64,000 nt of DNA. Origin: Pyronema omphalodes. Its lineage: Eukaryota > Ascomycota > Pezizomycetes > Pezizales > Pyronemataceae. Location: NCBI GenBank assembly GCA_024516155.1, contig JAJJXM010000040.1, positions 525,422 to 589,421 of the forward strand. The letters run 5' to 3'. Under the pieces are notes generated by a model that saw only the letters and a program-made list of their open reading frames with translations, was not told the DNA's origin and did no database searches. Numbering within the stretch: the first letter of the stretch is position 1; each line of letters begins with the position of its first letter. The translations under genes and the position numbers were made by a program. This document shows, in pieces, positions 11,251 to 22,939 of this stretch.

Positions 11251-12125
11251 GAGGGATATAGGATAAACGGAACTTTTGTAATTATAATTTTTTTGTCGGA
11301 CTTTGTTGATATAGAGCGTAAAGCGAAAGTGATGGGGAGGATTATACCAGGAATGGAAAGATTAGGATTATTACTTTTGAAATACATCTCATTGATGAAT
11401 ATAAACGGTACACATTGAGTCTGATATCCCTTGAAAGCTCTTATTTCATGTATTTGATAACCCATTTCCCGAGACGTTTGAACACATTTCTATACCTCTT
11501 GAGAGTGTTGCAACCTGCGACATTTAACGCCATTGCCCAGTGTCATCACGTGCTCCATACTACTAGTACTACATACTGTGCTCAATCACCATTGCCGTCA
11601 TCACCAAACCCTTCAAACCTTCTTCTTGAGCTACTCCATCTCCATATACATCAAAAACTAATTTCACGTAAGTTTCACAAATGATGATGAAAGATTACGA
11701 CGTTCACTAACAGTTGGTGAAATCGCTCAAATGTTCGTGTTTACACAAGAATCTCATGGGGCCTAGATACAATCCTCGATATTTAAATTAATATCCCGGT
11801 TCCGCAGCCCGCATTTTGACGTCAATTATCAGACCATGGAATCGGAATCCGTATCAGAGACGTCATGGAGTAACGGCAATGATCTGCTTTACTCATGGCT
11901 CCAGGTACAATTACTCTTCCTGTTGGTATTGCGGAGACATTAGAGTTCGGGAAGAGATTGCGCATGGAACCGTTCCATTCGTTCATTGATCAAGGATTCT
12001 CGGGCACCATGCACAGCGTTCCCGGGTGCTCTTGGTCGCCGAACTGCTCATCAACGCTCGCGCCGAGGAAATGCTTATTCTCCATGGACAGTCCTGGGCG
12101 AAACCTTCGATATCCCTTGGCAAAC
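11251..12125. other. Intergenic between SPO7 and the urea transporter; no clear gene
   Basis: The first part is AT-rich SPO7 3' flank. From about 11895 base composition becomes more coding-like, with an ATG-started 78-codon frame and an overlapping longer frame up to 12427. Neither resembles a known family, and the frames shift without splice signals. It may be the upstream control region of the transporter gene or a decayed gene. Confidence 0.4.
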
Positions 12126-12649
12126 AGATAAGGGTGCCCAAGCTGTCGCTACCAAATTTATGCTTCGCCGGGTCCTTCGCCGAGCCGTACTGTTCTAAGG
12201 GTTCCCGGGCTTCTTCTCGCCTAAATATTTTCGTTGCATCCCGTAAGCTTGGCAGGGCTTATCTGCGGCCACAACTTTATGCGCCGGTCCAATCAACGCG
12301 CACGATAAGAGCGCGTAACAATCTCGGGACGACTCGGCTCGTCTCTTCTCCAGATACATACTTCGATACTTCGTATCCGTTTTGTATCGGATGGGTTACT
12401 TCTCAATTCTGCTTTAATTTACCCTAATTCATACCCATCGGATGAGTAAACCTCACGATGACGGCTAGCTAGGGAATTTCCCCGAATAACCAACAGACTC
12501 ATTAGTACCCGCCGGTATGGCATCCGGAACAGCTCTAATGCAAAGCGGGAACTTTGCGCATGCGACGACTAAACCCCAGCTTTGAGATATGAATATCTCA
12601 AGGCAAGGAGCTGGGGATGCGCAACGTATGGACAGGGCAACCCTTATCA
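12126..12649. promoter_or_regulatory. Cluster of HGATAR sites upstream of the urea transporter
   Basis: Four GATAAG-type sites lie within 0.52 kb: AGATAAG at 12126-12132, AGATAAG on the minus strand at 12258-12264, CGATAAG at 12303-12309 and TGATAAG on the minus strand at 12643-12649. A further TGATAA occurs near 12766. AreA/NIT2-type GATA factors bind this motif to switch on nitrogen-scavenging genes when good nitrogen is lacking. Urea permease genes are classic targets, so the location fits. Confidence 0.6.
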
Positions 12650-12951
12650 TTCACAGCGGGTTCGGCGAGTAACACAATCATAACAAGCCTCGAGTAATTG
12701 ATCCCCGCGATCAGTATTCCGATCCTACAGCCCGGTCACTTTCGCACCGGGACGAGATATCGAAGATGATAATGCAGAGACCCTGGTGCCGTGTCTTATC
12801 CTACACCTACCAATATCTATTTTACCGTAGGAATTGAGGTTGCACAAAGGAAAATAAATAAAGCTTCTCAATGCCCTGGAAATTGGATTTTCTCCATCAG
12901 GGATTTCAACAGCAACAGTACTTCCAACTTCAGAAGACGGAATAAATCAAC

Positions 12952-15113
12952 ATGGATAACGTCATACATTCAGCAGATCCACCGCTGAGTCAAGCATTTG
13001 GCTATGGAATTGTATTAGGACTTGGAGCAGCTTTTGCTTTGGGAATGATTGCTACTACTTGGGCTTTGAAACGGTAATTTTTCTACATTTCCACCTTCCT
13101 ATAATGAAATTACTGACCAATGTCTGCAGATACCAAAATGAAGTCCAAACCGCCGAGATGTTTTCCACCGCTGGCCGCACAGTAAAAACTGGCCTAGTAG
13201 CCTCAGCCGTAGTTTCATCCTGGACCTGGTTCGTCACAGACCCTATCTATTTCTTCTCCTGCCTTAACTAACTCGCCCCCAGGGCCGCAACTCTCCTTCA
13301 ATCTTCTGGCATCGCCTACCGTTATGGTGTCTCGGGGCCTTTCTGGTACGCCAGTGGAGCCACTGTCCAAATCCTCCTCTTTGCCACTCTCGCCATCGAA
13401 CTCAAGCGTCGGGCACCAAATGCACACACCTTCCTAGAAGTTATTAAAGCTCGCTATGGCACTGTAACCCACTGCGTCTTCATGATGTTTGGACTTTTCA
13501 CCAACATTTTGGTCACAGCTATGTTACTAACCGGAGGGTCCGCCGTGGTAACCTTCTTAACCGGCATGCCTACCGCTGCCGCTTGTTTCCTTCTTCCTTT
13601 GGGGGTGATTATTTATACCCTCTTTGGAGGCATCAAGGCAACTTTTTTGACCGATTATGTTCACACCGTTATCATCCTTGCGATCATCTTCATTTTCGCT
13701 TTTACCACTTACGCTACTTCGGATATCCTTGGATCTCCTGGGGCGGTTTGGGATGCGTTACAAGCTGCGTCTGCTAGACACCCTGTAGAGGGAAATGCAG
13801 GTGGCAGTTACCTCACCATGCGCTCAAGAGAGGGCGCAATCTTCTTTGTCATCAACATCGTTGGAAACTTCGGCACTGTATTCTGCGACAACGGATACTA
13901 CAACAAGGCCATCGCTGCCTCGCCCGTTTCTGCTCTTCCCGGTTACGTCCTTGGAGGATTGAGCTGGTTCGCAATCCCCTGGTTAGCCGCCACCACTATG
14001 GGTCTGGCCTGTCTTGCCTTAGAAACCCATCCTTCATTCCCCGGATTCCCGCTTCGCATGTCAGATCACGAAGTCACCTCTGGCTTAGTTCTCCCCAATG
14101 CCGCCGTTGCACTTCTAGGAAAGGGGGGTGCAGCATGCACTCTACTATTAATCTTCATGGCTGTCACCTCCGCCTCCTCCGCCGAGTTGATCGCCGTTTC
14201 ATCAATCGCCACCTACGACTGTTACCAAACCTACATCAACCCCAAAGCCTCCGGAAAGAAGTTAATCTACATGTCACACTGCTGCGTAATCATCTTTGGC
14301 TTCGCTATGGCGGCTTTTTCTACTGCGTTGTACTATATCGGTGTTTCAATGGGCTACCTTTACCTATTGATGGGTGTCATCGTCTCCTCCGCTGTACTAC
14401 CGGCATCCTTGACTTTGCTCTGGAAGAAACAGAATGTTTACGCTGCTACCCTATCACCGGTGTTGGGACTTGCTTGTTCCCTTACCTCGTGGTTGGTTAC
14501 GACTAAGATTATGTATGGCGAAATTACCGTCGAAACCTCGGGACAAAACAACCCTATGCTTGCAGGAAACGTCACTGCACTTTTGTCTCCTGTGGTGTTT
14601 GTTCCGTTGTTTACCTATGCATTTGGAGCCGATGATTACGATTACGAAAGCATGCGGGCAATCCGCTGTTCACCCGACGACGAGTCTGAAAATCCTTCTG
14701 GATCCATAACACCCTCATCTAACGCACCACTCCCCGGATCCGCCGAAGAAGAAGCGGAAAAGAAAACCCTCGACAGGGCCGCCTTTATCTCCCGATTGAT
14801 CACAATAATCATGACGGCTGTTTTACTTATTCTTTGGCCAATGCCCTTGTATGGAACTGGATATATTTTTAGTAAGAAGTTCTTTACTGGATGGGTTTCG
14901 GTGGGTATTATTTGGCTGTTTTTTACTTCGGCGTTTGTAGGAGTGTACCCTCTGTGGGAGGGAAGAAAGAGTTGTGTTAACACTTTCCGGGGATTGTGGA
15001 GGGATATTACGGGTAGGAAGAAGACGGTGGAGGGTGTTGTGGGTTATAGTACTCCGACTAGTGATGGGAGTGTTAAGGAGGAGAAAGTAGATGTGGAAGC
15101 AGTAAAGGCTTGA
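12952..15113 (+). CDS. DUR3-type urea/polyamine active transporter
   Basis: Exons are 12952-13073, 13130-13228 and 13283-15113, with introns of 56 and 54 bp in frame; the second uses a GTTCGT donor and an AACTAAC branch. The product has 683 residues, usual for fungal Dur3. It belongs to the solute:sodium symporter family and imports urea (and polyamines in yeast) across the plasma membrane with protons. It begins with a membrane segment (GIVLGLGAAFALGMIATTWA) and then shows family blocks such as AGRTVKTGLVASAVVSSWTW, GVSGPFWYASGATVQ, IELKRRAPNAHTFLEV, RYGTVTH and TLFGGIKATFLTDYVH. About 14-15 membrane spans are visible, ending in a cytosolic, charged tail. ATG 12952 precedes the first span directly. 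Upstream GATA sites suggest nitrogen control. Confidence 0.94.
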
Positions 15114-15558
15114 GGTGGATGAGATGAATGGAGAGGCCTATGACATGGAGATAAAGGATTGAGAGGACCTCTTTGATAGCATGATGTGATGATCTGTATA
15201 TATACATGTACTTACTACGAACTCAATTTACTTTGTTTTGATGAACCTGGATTATTAGTGCTTGTTTAACAAAATGTGAATGTTTATTTGCCGAAAGCGA
15301 GTTGACGAATGTTTACATGCCTGGTAGAGTGTTGTCATGGTACACACCGCAAACTCGGGTTGCAACACTATGTCTACTTAGCACCGCTATGACCAATTAA
15401 CTCCACTAGTGAGGTAGGTAAACACTTTAATTTTTGGTTTCATACGCCGCTCATAAAATATTCACCATCGCTCCGCAACTTATTTAAAAACTCCGTAAAT
15501 CAGAAATGACATTTACCGTTGGGTATTTGTTATATATTGTGTAAAGTAAACACATAGA

Positions 15559-16470
15559 CAGCTACGGTCATAGAATCATGAATACAACGCATCCCGTCCG
15601 CTCTGCGCTATTTAAGCATGATATCGTCCGGCTAGTACTGTCGTGGGTGACCAGACGGGAATCCCGGATACTGTAGTTCTTTTATTTTTCTTTTGCTCAT
15701 CTGCAAGGCATGCATCACCAATGATACCCAATTAATCCCCAGCCCCCAGTAACCCTACATCTAATTTCTTTCATTTCAATCCTGTCGAGGCCAATTAAAC
15801 AGATTCAAATCCTCCAATACCCTTATATCTTTACGTTATTTTGGCACGAATCACAGTCAAAACATGTACCCCGTTGTTTATTCAATCATTATTGATTATA
15901 GATATTATCATAAGTCATTACATTTCATTCCCTCATTCCATCGTAACCGCGCTGCTTAGTTCATTCCAATAGCATCCTTGACCTTGTCAACAATAGTATC
16001 CTTCTCACGTCGTGACTTGTCGAACCCCTCCTGGGTGGAAGACTTGGACGAGTCGGGCTGCATCTCGCCAACGGCACCTAGTGGATGTTAGTAATTACTA
16101 AAAAACACACGCGGGATAGGGGAACAAACGGTCGGCGGTGGTGGTGATGTTCTCCTTTGCTTTGTCGATGGTGGACTTGGAGGAGTCGGGGGTCATCTTC
16201 TCGGTGAGACGGTCGGAGAAGGGCTTGCGGAGAGAGTCGGACATGCTGCGGGGTGTTAGCTGGGGGTTTCAGGGAGGAGAGGGGATATGGGGGGCTTGCT
16301 TTGATGGTTTTTGTTTGAGAAGTGCTGTGAGAGTGGTTGTGGTGTTGTGGTGTTGTGGTGATGATAGTATTTGAAACTTTGTGTTGTTTGATGAGGATCG
16401 AAATTCCGAGGGCAGAAAGGGGGTATTTAACTTCATTCCCATGAGATTGGGAATCTTGATATTCTTAGAA
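15559..16470. repeat. Left arm (about 0.9 kb) of a large inverted repeat
   Basis: This arm matches the reverse complement of 17071-17984 along its whole length with only scattered changes. The outer edge is ACAGCTACGGTCATAG here and its complement at the right end. It includes a whole HSP12-like gene with its terminator side and proximal promoter. The central 600 bp between the arms is much less well matched. Confidence 0.93.
15956..16244 (-). CDS. HSP9/HSP12-like small stress protein, copy A
   Basis: Exons on the minus strand are 16244-16130 and 16077-15956, with a 52-bp intron (GTTTGT donor, TACTAACATCC branch, CTAG acceptor). The product has 78 residues. It starts MSDSLRKPFSDRLTEKMTPD and carries the second-half block DSSKSSTQEGFDKSRREKD and a helical end (TIVDKVKDAIGMN). 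This is the Hsp12/Hsp9/Wh11 family: small, very hydrophilic proteins, unfolded in solution, that become helical on membranes and are strongly induced by heat, osmotic stress and stationary phase. It is transcribed away from its near-identical twin at 17293-17581. The only protein difference I see is Leu at residue 13 where the twin has Ile. Confidence 0.92.
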
Positions 16471-17292
16471 CCCATAGTACAAGATCTACAAAAGTCAAGA
16501 TGCTTCGATGCTTCGATGCTACGAAGTCACGATGTCACGATGCCATGACGTATGTATACAGCAGCCTCAGCATGGGTTATGATGTGGTGTTGAAGTTCAT
16601 TCCTCGCTTAAAAAATGCAGGTACAACGTCAACCCCAGAACCTTAGACGGTAGTTGTCCAACCTTCGTGATGACATCACATCCCGCGCTAAAGCGGCGAA
16701 TCGCGCTAAAGTGCGCTAATAACCAAGGAACCACATCATCGAAAGAGCCGCTATGATGCGTCCCAACCTCTTAGGGGCATGCGACAGTTATGGGGCTGAG
16801 GAAAGAGACATAAAAAACTGGAATGTTGTTTCTGGCCTGGTTCGGAAGCGAGATTGGGATGCCAAATTTGGCAGGGAAAACTTGAGGCGCGCTCGGTTAT
16901 CTGGAATTACAGACGGGGGTGCAGGGTCTTGGGTGCAAGGTTTGGTAAGCGCGGAGACGTTAACTACACTTCAACACCATAATACCTTGACTGTAATAGT
17001 GGTGTACATACGTCATGACATCGTGAGGTTGTAATGTCTTGAATTATGACAATCTCGGATCATTACCGTGAATTCTAAGAATATCAAGATTCCCAATCTC
17101 ATGGGAATGAAGTTAAATACCCCTTTCTGCCCTCAAAATTCCGATTCTCATCAAACAACACAAAGCATCAACACACTCATAACCACAACACCACAACCAC
17201 TCTCACGACACTTCTCAAACAAAACACCATAACGCAAGTCCCCCCCTCCCCAATTAGCCCTCTCTTTAAACCCCCAGCTAACAACCCGCAGC
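16245..17292. promoter_or_regulatory. Shared bidirectional promoter region between the HSP12-like twins
   Basis: The two stress genes diverge from this 1,048-bp region. The outer parts belong to the inverted-repeat arms and both contain a stress-element-like CCCCT next to an AT-rich TTAAATA box (16418-16430 on one side, 17114-17124 on the other). The middle (about 16471-17070) is diverged but still has short inverted matches, such as GTGTTGAAGT against ACTTCAACAC. It also has two CGCTAAAG repeats (around 16687-16715). Confidence 0.6.
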
Positions 17293-17984
17293 ATGTCCGA
17301 CTCACTCCGCAAGCCCTTCTCCGACCGTATCACCGAGAAGATGACCCCCGACTCCTCCAAGTCCACCATCGACAAAGCCAAGGAGAACATCACCACCACC
17401 GCCGACCGTTTGTTCCCCTATCCCTCGTGTGTTCTTTAGGAATTACTAACATCCATCAGGTGCCGTTGGCGAGATGCAGCCCGACTCGTCCAAGTCTTCC
17501 ACCCAGGAGGGGTTCGACAAGTCACGTCGCGAGAAGGATACTATTGTTGACAAGGTCAAGGACGCTATTGGAATGAACTAAGCAGCCAGCGGTGTGGGGA
17601 TGGAATGAGGGAATGAAATGTAATGACTTATGATAACATATATAATCAATAATGATTAAACAAACAACGGGGTACATGTCTTGACTGTAATTCGTGCCAA
17701 AATAACGTAAACATATAAGGGTATTGGAGGATTTGAATCTGTTTAATTGGCCTCGACAGGATTGAAATGAATGAAATTAGATGTAGGGTTACTGGGGGCT
17801 GGGGATTAATTGGGTATCATTGGTGATGCATGCCTTGCAGAATGAGCAAAATAAAAATAAAAGAACTACAGTATCCGGGATTCCCGTCTGGTCACCCACG
17901 ACAGTACTAGCCGGACGATATCGTGCTTAAATAGCGCAGAGCGGACGGGATGCGTTGTATTCATGATTCTATGACCGTAGCTGT
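17071..17984. repeat. Right arm (about 0.9 kb) of a large inverted repeat
   Basis: This is the reverse complement of 15559-16470 with few differences, containing the second HSP12-like gene. Outside 17984 the sequence turns into unrelated AT-rich DNA (CTGTTTTTTTAATAATTTT), so the repeat boundary is sharp. Confidence 0.93.
17293..17581 (+). CDS. HSP9/HSP12-like small stress protein, copy B
   Basis: Exons are 17293-17407 and 17460-17581, with a 52-bp intron in the same place and phase as in copy A. The 78-residue product differs from copy A by Ile13 for Leu13; other base changes I checked in the coding region are silent. Both copies keep intact start, splice sites and stop, so both look functional. 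Family features are the N-terminal MSDSLRKPFSDR motif and a repeated PDSSKS motif in each half. The inverted position implies duplication by a palindromic event followed by recent copying or gene conversion. Confidence 0.92.
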
Positions 17985-20811
17985 TTTTTTAATAATTTTA
18001 AACAATATATAGTTAAATAAGTGAGCAGAAGTTTTACTAGTTTTCGTTGTTATAATCTTCTGGTGCAGTAGAGAGGCATTGTGCTGAATCATCATAGATG
18101 GAATATCATTAGATGGCATGGATCCAGTCCCATCTAGGTACGGTGGAATACCTTTTTAACGATACCTCCATGCCGGAAGAATCTATTGTTTTACAAAGGA
18201 AATCGTTACATGGAGATTGGCTTGGCGCGAATGATCAATATCGACACGCAAAGTGCTGGGGGCTGCGGGGTGTGCGCTTCTCAGTCTCTATACCCTGCTC
18301 AATGTCAACAGCCTCGGTATAATGATACCAGGCATAGGTTTTACGTTTACTCAGTGGTATTATTATCGTAAAAAATATCGTTACCCCTCATACCCCGTGT
18401 GTATACATGCTTCCCACACAAATTGCATATGTTATAATTCTCCTCCGCCAAAAGTTTTATGCAACCGGAGAGGCTATTCCGAGTTTATGCCATCACTGTT
18501 ATAAAGTCTTAACTTATAATTCCCTTTGCATAAAAAATGCAGCGTTGTGAAAATTAATGCAACGATTGGTACAGAATTTCAATATCCAACGGCCGCTGCC
18601 AAAACGTTCCGGAAACTATGATCAGATCAAGCAACAAATACCCTAGATTAAACACGTACAATTGATAAAAAACAAAATCTCTAACATAAGCGTTGCAAAA
18701 GAAATATTTCGACCCCATTACCAGAGCGCAGCCGAATATCTTAACAGATACTTTTGTCCATCCAAAATAAACATTCCATACCTTCCTTGATACAATTAAT
18801 GTTTATCCTTCTTGATGGGGTTCCTAGAACATGATGCAATAATTCCCCATTTTGGCTGACAATGGATTCCGCAATGTCTGCAACATCGTAGATGTCACCA
18901 ATGGAAATTACGATGAGAATGAGTGCACCGGAACTCCTCGGCAGCTGCAGCCACAGGTGATGATTCCTGCATCTTTATGGGATGGTTATTTTTGAGTCGA
19001 CACTTTTCAGAAAGCTTTGGAGCTATTAACGACCCCAGAGGAAGAATTAATTCTTCTAGCTGGGAGTTGAATCTTGATTGGGGATAACGAATTGTCGTTG
19101 GGTCAGCGACTGGACGAGAAACCAAGCTGCCTAGCAGCAGTGAAATGGGGAAACACGGGAAAGACGCGCAAAGATGTTTAAATGGTGAGCTGTAACTGAT
19201 GAGTACGAGGCTGGACTTATAAGCTGTCTCGTAGTTGTGCAGTAGAAGAGCACTGGCAATTTGACCGCAACAGCTAGTGAGCTTACTGGGTAGGTGAGCA
19301 TGGGGGAGTAGCACGGGACTTGGATTGACGCAGAGTAGTTTGAACCGGGGAGCTAAGGCTAGCAACAGAGGATCACCAGGAATTACATTCCGGTGGAGTC
19401 TAGGAAGATGGAGGGGGTTACACTAGGGTATACTAGCTTGGATATTAGAGCCTTTCAGACCTTGGAAATGTCCAACCTCGTTTAATTCTCCGCTGAAGAC
19501 AGGCTTTCAAATTCTCCAGGCTCCCTATATCTTCAACGTTCGCTCCTTTCCAAGCAAGTTTCCATCATGACTCTGCAGATTTAAAATTACCATCTATTCA
19601 AAATACACATTCATTGCAAGTTTCTACAGTTTAAGCTGTAAAATACTGATCAAAAATGTTAAAAAGGCAAAGGATTGGCTAAAAGAATAAGACAATGCTA
19701 AGTATTGTAGGCTATTCTAAGAGGCCTTAGAACTCCTTCGACTTTGTAAGTGCCCATTCCCGTTTGACTTACCTGTCTCTAATGAATGGAATTCCCTATT
19801 TTCAATGATCTTTTTTGTCAATCAAGCTGCACATTTTTCGCAACTTTATCTTCGAAAATAAACTTTAACACCACTTAATCAACGTGCCATGTGACCGTAG
19901 CAAACCATGATCGTGCCGGAAAACCTATCATAAATATCGCTGCAGCACGAATTTATGATAAATCGAGATTAAAAAAAACTAATATAATAATAAATTATGT
20001 CATTAGGACATATATAATTTGCAATAGTTTGACTCCAGGCCAAAAACAAAAACAGTGCGTAAACGATGATTCTGCAGTGCATAAGGGGGTGTTACGAAAT
20101 GCAAATTTTGTAGTAAATAATGACAAAAGAGGTTGTAAACATGAAATACATGGTACATTAATTTGGATCGTGAATAGTCCATTATGTAAAAACTTATGAC
20201 GATTTCATGTACCACAGGGATACAAAACCGTCGGGACCATGGCCAGTTCACGTGGTATTGGAGGACTTCCCATCGCTCTATAGCAACGGACGTGAGAGTC
20301 CATTTCACCACAAAAAAAATATTTTCTATAGAATGCGAATAGAGCACTAGGATAGATAGGGGGGTCCCTACCCCCCTGTCTATTCAGATTTTCCATTGCT
20401 ATCGAATCGATGAAGTTGAGGTTGTTCTATCCACCCCCAATAGAGCGATGAGAAGTCCTCCATTGTACACAGGTTATCGTTACAGGCGAGAATTTTGTAT
20501 AGAGATTCGCCTATAGAATTGGATATTGCCAGGGAAACGAGGATAGATAGTTGCGTGCGGTATAGTACATCACTCGGTTGTTTCTGAGTCTGGCGGGGAC
20601 TAGAAAAACACGACGCATCAAGCCCACAAACGGCCTGCTGTTGGAGTTTAATTACTCCACTTTCTTCTAAACTTGATTGTTTTTGTAGCTCTTTATGTAG
20701 TGTTCGTGAAATGACTCTGACAAGAATCATATTGGGGGAGGGGTGGGGGTTCTCATTTGGGATCGAGTATTTTTAGAAATACGGGGGTTTTTCTCAAAAC
20801 AGAATTGTAAG
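17985..20811. other. Gene-poor region with a dispersed-repeat copy
   Basis: This is AT-rich DNA with short frames only. The interval 18895-19365 is open on the minus strand for 156 codons, but it overlaps a diverged repeat that recurs at 55 kb, so I do not call it a gene. The 20.2-20.7 kb part has further frames without family resemblance. Confidence 0.5.
19100..19443 (+). repeat. Dispersed repeat family R1, copy 1
   Basis: This copy aligns with 55372-55675 in the same orientation. Shared anchors are AAGCTGCCTAGCAGCA, GGGAAAC, GCTGTCTCGTAG followed by GTGCA, GAGCACTGG, GAGCTTA and the closing ACTAGGGTATACTAGCTTGGAT (with one C for T in copy 2, written here in part). Identity is clearly below that of a recent copy. 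Its nature (old LTR, SINE-like or other) cannot be told from two copies. Confidence 0.7.
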
Positions 20812-21436
20812 TGGGTGGCTTCCCGGGGTGTCTGCGAAAACTCCCCAGACGATAAATTCTGTGCCTAAATAAAAGATCCATCCCGCGGACCATTTTTCGA
20901 GTGAATTCCTCATGTAGCGAAAAGGTTTGAAATAAAAAAATATCGCTTGCACTTGTAAATAGAGAGCTTTATTGTAATATGCTTACAGTGTTGAGTTACT
21001 CTTACAACTTTGCTTTCATATTTTGCGGTGGTTGTGATTTTGTTGTGTGCGGGCAAGAAACTTAGCTAACATCACCAACTCCACCCAGCTTTGTCAACAT
21101 CACCAACTCCGCCCGCTCTTGTCGCTGTAGAAACGTAGAGTTCTCAGCTTTCGGCGCGTCGCTTCGTATGTAGTCAACACACCCTCATTTCTGATTTTCG
21201 GCGCTATGCAATGCAGTCTGTAAGTCTTAGCTTCTTTAGAACACGCTAAACCAATTATGCTTATACAGTCGTGTACGTGCGTCTGAGCAGATCCCACCCT
21301 TGCGAGTGTATAGAAACTCTGGGGGCTGCAGGCTCTAAACGAGATCCGCCGAAAACCGTTAGATTCTTTCATTTCACGTTAGACTCTTCCATTTCAAGGT
21401 TCGCAGTTTTCCTCGGACACCCCGGGAAGCCACCCA
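20812..21436. mobile_element. 625-bp element with 34-bp terminal inverted repeats (MITE-like)
   Basis: The left end, TGGGTGGCTTCCCGGGGTGT, and the reverse complement of the right end (21403-21436) are identical for 20 bp and similar for about 34. Inside are two short tandem duplications, one with ACATCAACCAACTCC-like units near 21068-21115 and one with TTAGA-TTTCATTTCA units near 21359-21397. There is no transposase-like frame; the one minus-strand frame (21100-21372) shows no family features. Size and ends fit a non-autonomous DNA transposon. I could not see a clean target-site duplication. Confidence 0.65.
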
Positions 21437-22797
21437 TTGCTGATCAATGGCCTTGACACCACATTGACCGGCCATTTATCTATCCAAAGTGTTGAAAAGG
21501 GGCGTTGAGGTTCCACTTGAGCTTGCAGGGATCTGATTCTTGGTGCGCTAAATACTGCCCCATTCCTATATTTTTCTTGCTATACTGTACTACATACTAT
21601 TAATTCAACCATCTATCTCATCTCACTTCAGTCGTTCAGCATAACAAAACTTAGGTATTTTATTCTGGAATGTGCACATATGTGATTTTCTGATAATTGA
21701 TTGGCCGCTTCATAGTCAATACCTGACGTATTACCCAATTCCTCATGTAATCCCACTTTCTCTGTACATGACCCACTGAACAAAACCGCGAGAGGTATTC
21801 GTATTCATCAGGCAGTCATTCAATCACGTTCTAGTCATATTCAAAATAATTGGCCATGCGTTTGCGCCTAGTTCATACTTTTTATGCGTTCGTTTGTGGA
21901 CAGGTAGACCGCTTGCATGTACCCCAGGTACGTTTGTGCTCGTAGCCCAACATAAATACATCATACGTCGCCCTAGTTTTACGAAGGCTGAAGCCGATAT
22001 AAAATTTTCAGGTTAATGATCGTATCGAAAATCTTGGTTTTTTACCATGGATGTCTTATTGTATTCCCTGTTCACTCTTCTTGTGTCTTTTTTATTTATG
22101 TCTCATTAATGTACTCAACCCTAAGGTTATGATATCTAGCCCCGGATTATCAAGTACATTTGGTCCAAACTAACCGCCCGAAGCCCACTGTGAAATGCTC
22201 CGGAGCGGTCACCACTTTGGCATTCTGGCCTCCTAATCTTATCCTCGTGTGTGTGTCCATCTCACGTCGTCCTGTCCAAGAGCTAGCTGTGTAGACTCTT
22301 CGCTCCTTCTGTCTCTGTTGGTACTGCATACAAACACGAACTCTCACAATTTACTGGGTGATAGTCGGCCTTTTTTTTTTGAACCATTCGAGCACTGTGA
22401 CAATACGGTATTTTTATTGCACGGCTAATATTCGGAAGCTACCATAGGCTTTTGTAATAGAAGATAATGCGCCAGTGCCAATGAAAAACCAAGCCATGAC
22501 CACTTTACATACAATGCCGCGCACATCGATTTCGAAGATCTATCAATAATTGAACCAAAGATCAAAAGATGAAGTACATTGCCTTGAACGCGACTGGCAT
22601 CAGAAGTTTTATCGAAGATATGCTTTAATATGCATCCACATATAGCCGATAGACATTGTTGTTGGGGTGAAACTACTGTTGGTAGAATCGCCCACACCCG
22701 GTGATACACTGTATCTTCCGTACAAATCCGGAAAATTTGATTAATATATCCAGCTCCAAAATAACGTAGTTTTCGTGGTTGGTGGATGCAGTCCCCT
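21437..22797. other. Intergenic; nothing recognised
   Basis: AT-rich sequence with several short frames and no family motif, splice structure or strong repeat. Confidence 0.45.
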
Positions 22798-22939
22798 ACG
22801 GCAACGCATCTGTACATGGAGGGACAAAAGAATTTTGCCACAAAACCAACACTCCATGCACGTCGCATGCACAACATCCAACAAGTGCACTTTCCACTAC
22901 CCATCACTTACAAGCCACAAACACCGCTGACTAAACCAC
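22798..22939 (+). repeat. Dispersed repeat family R2, copy A
   Basis: It starts ACGGCAACGCATCTGTACAT and closes with ACACCGCTGACTAAA. The same start and end, with a similar middle (GCATGCACAACATCCAACAA), occur inverted at 24071-24237; the ends alone recur at 54616-54782. The constant ends and variable middle suggest remnants of a non-autonomous mobile element. Confidence 0.75.

Noticed and set aside
12465..12650. Small minus-strand gene upstream of DUR3
   Set aside because: No homology or gene signals; the region is better explained as transporter upstream DNA with GATA sites.
18895..19365. 156-codon minus-strand frame as a gene
   Set aside because: It overlaps a dispersed repeat found again at 55 kb, where the frame is not kept.
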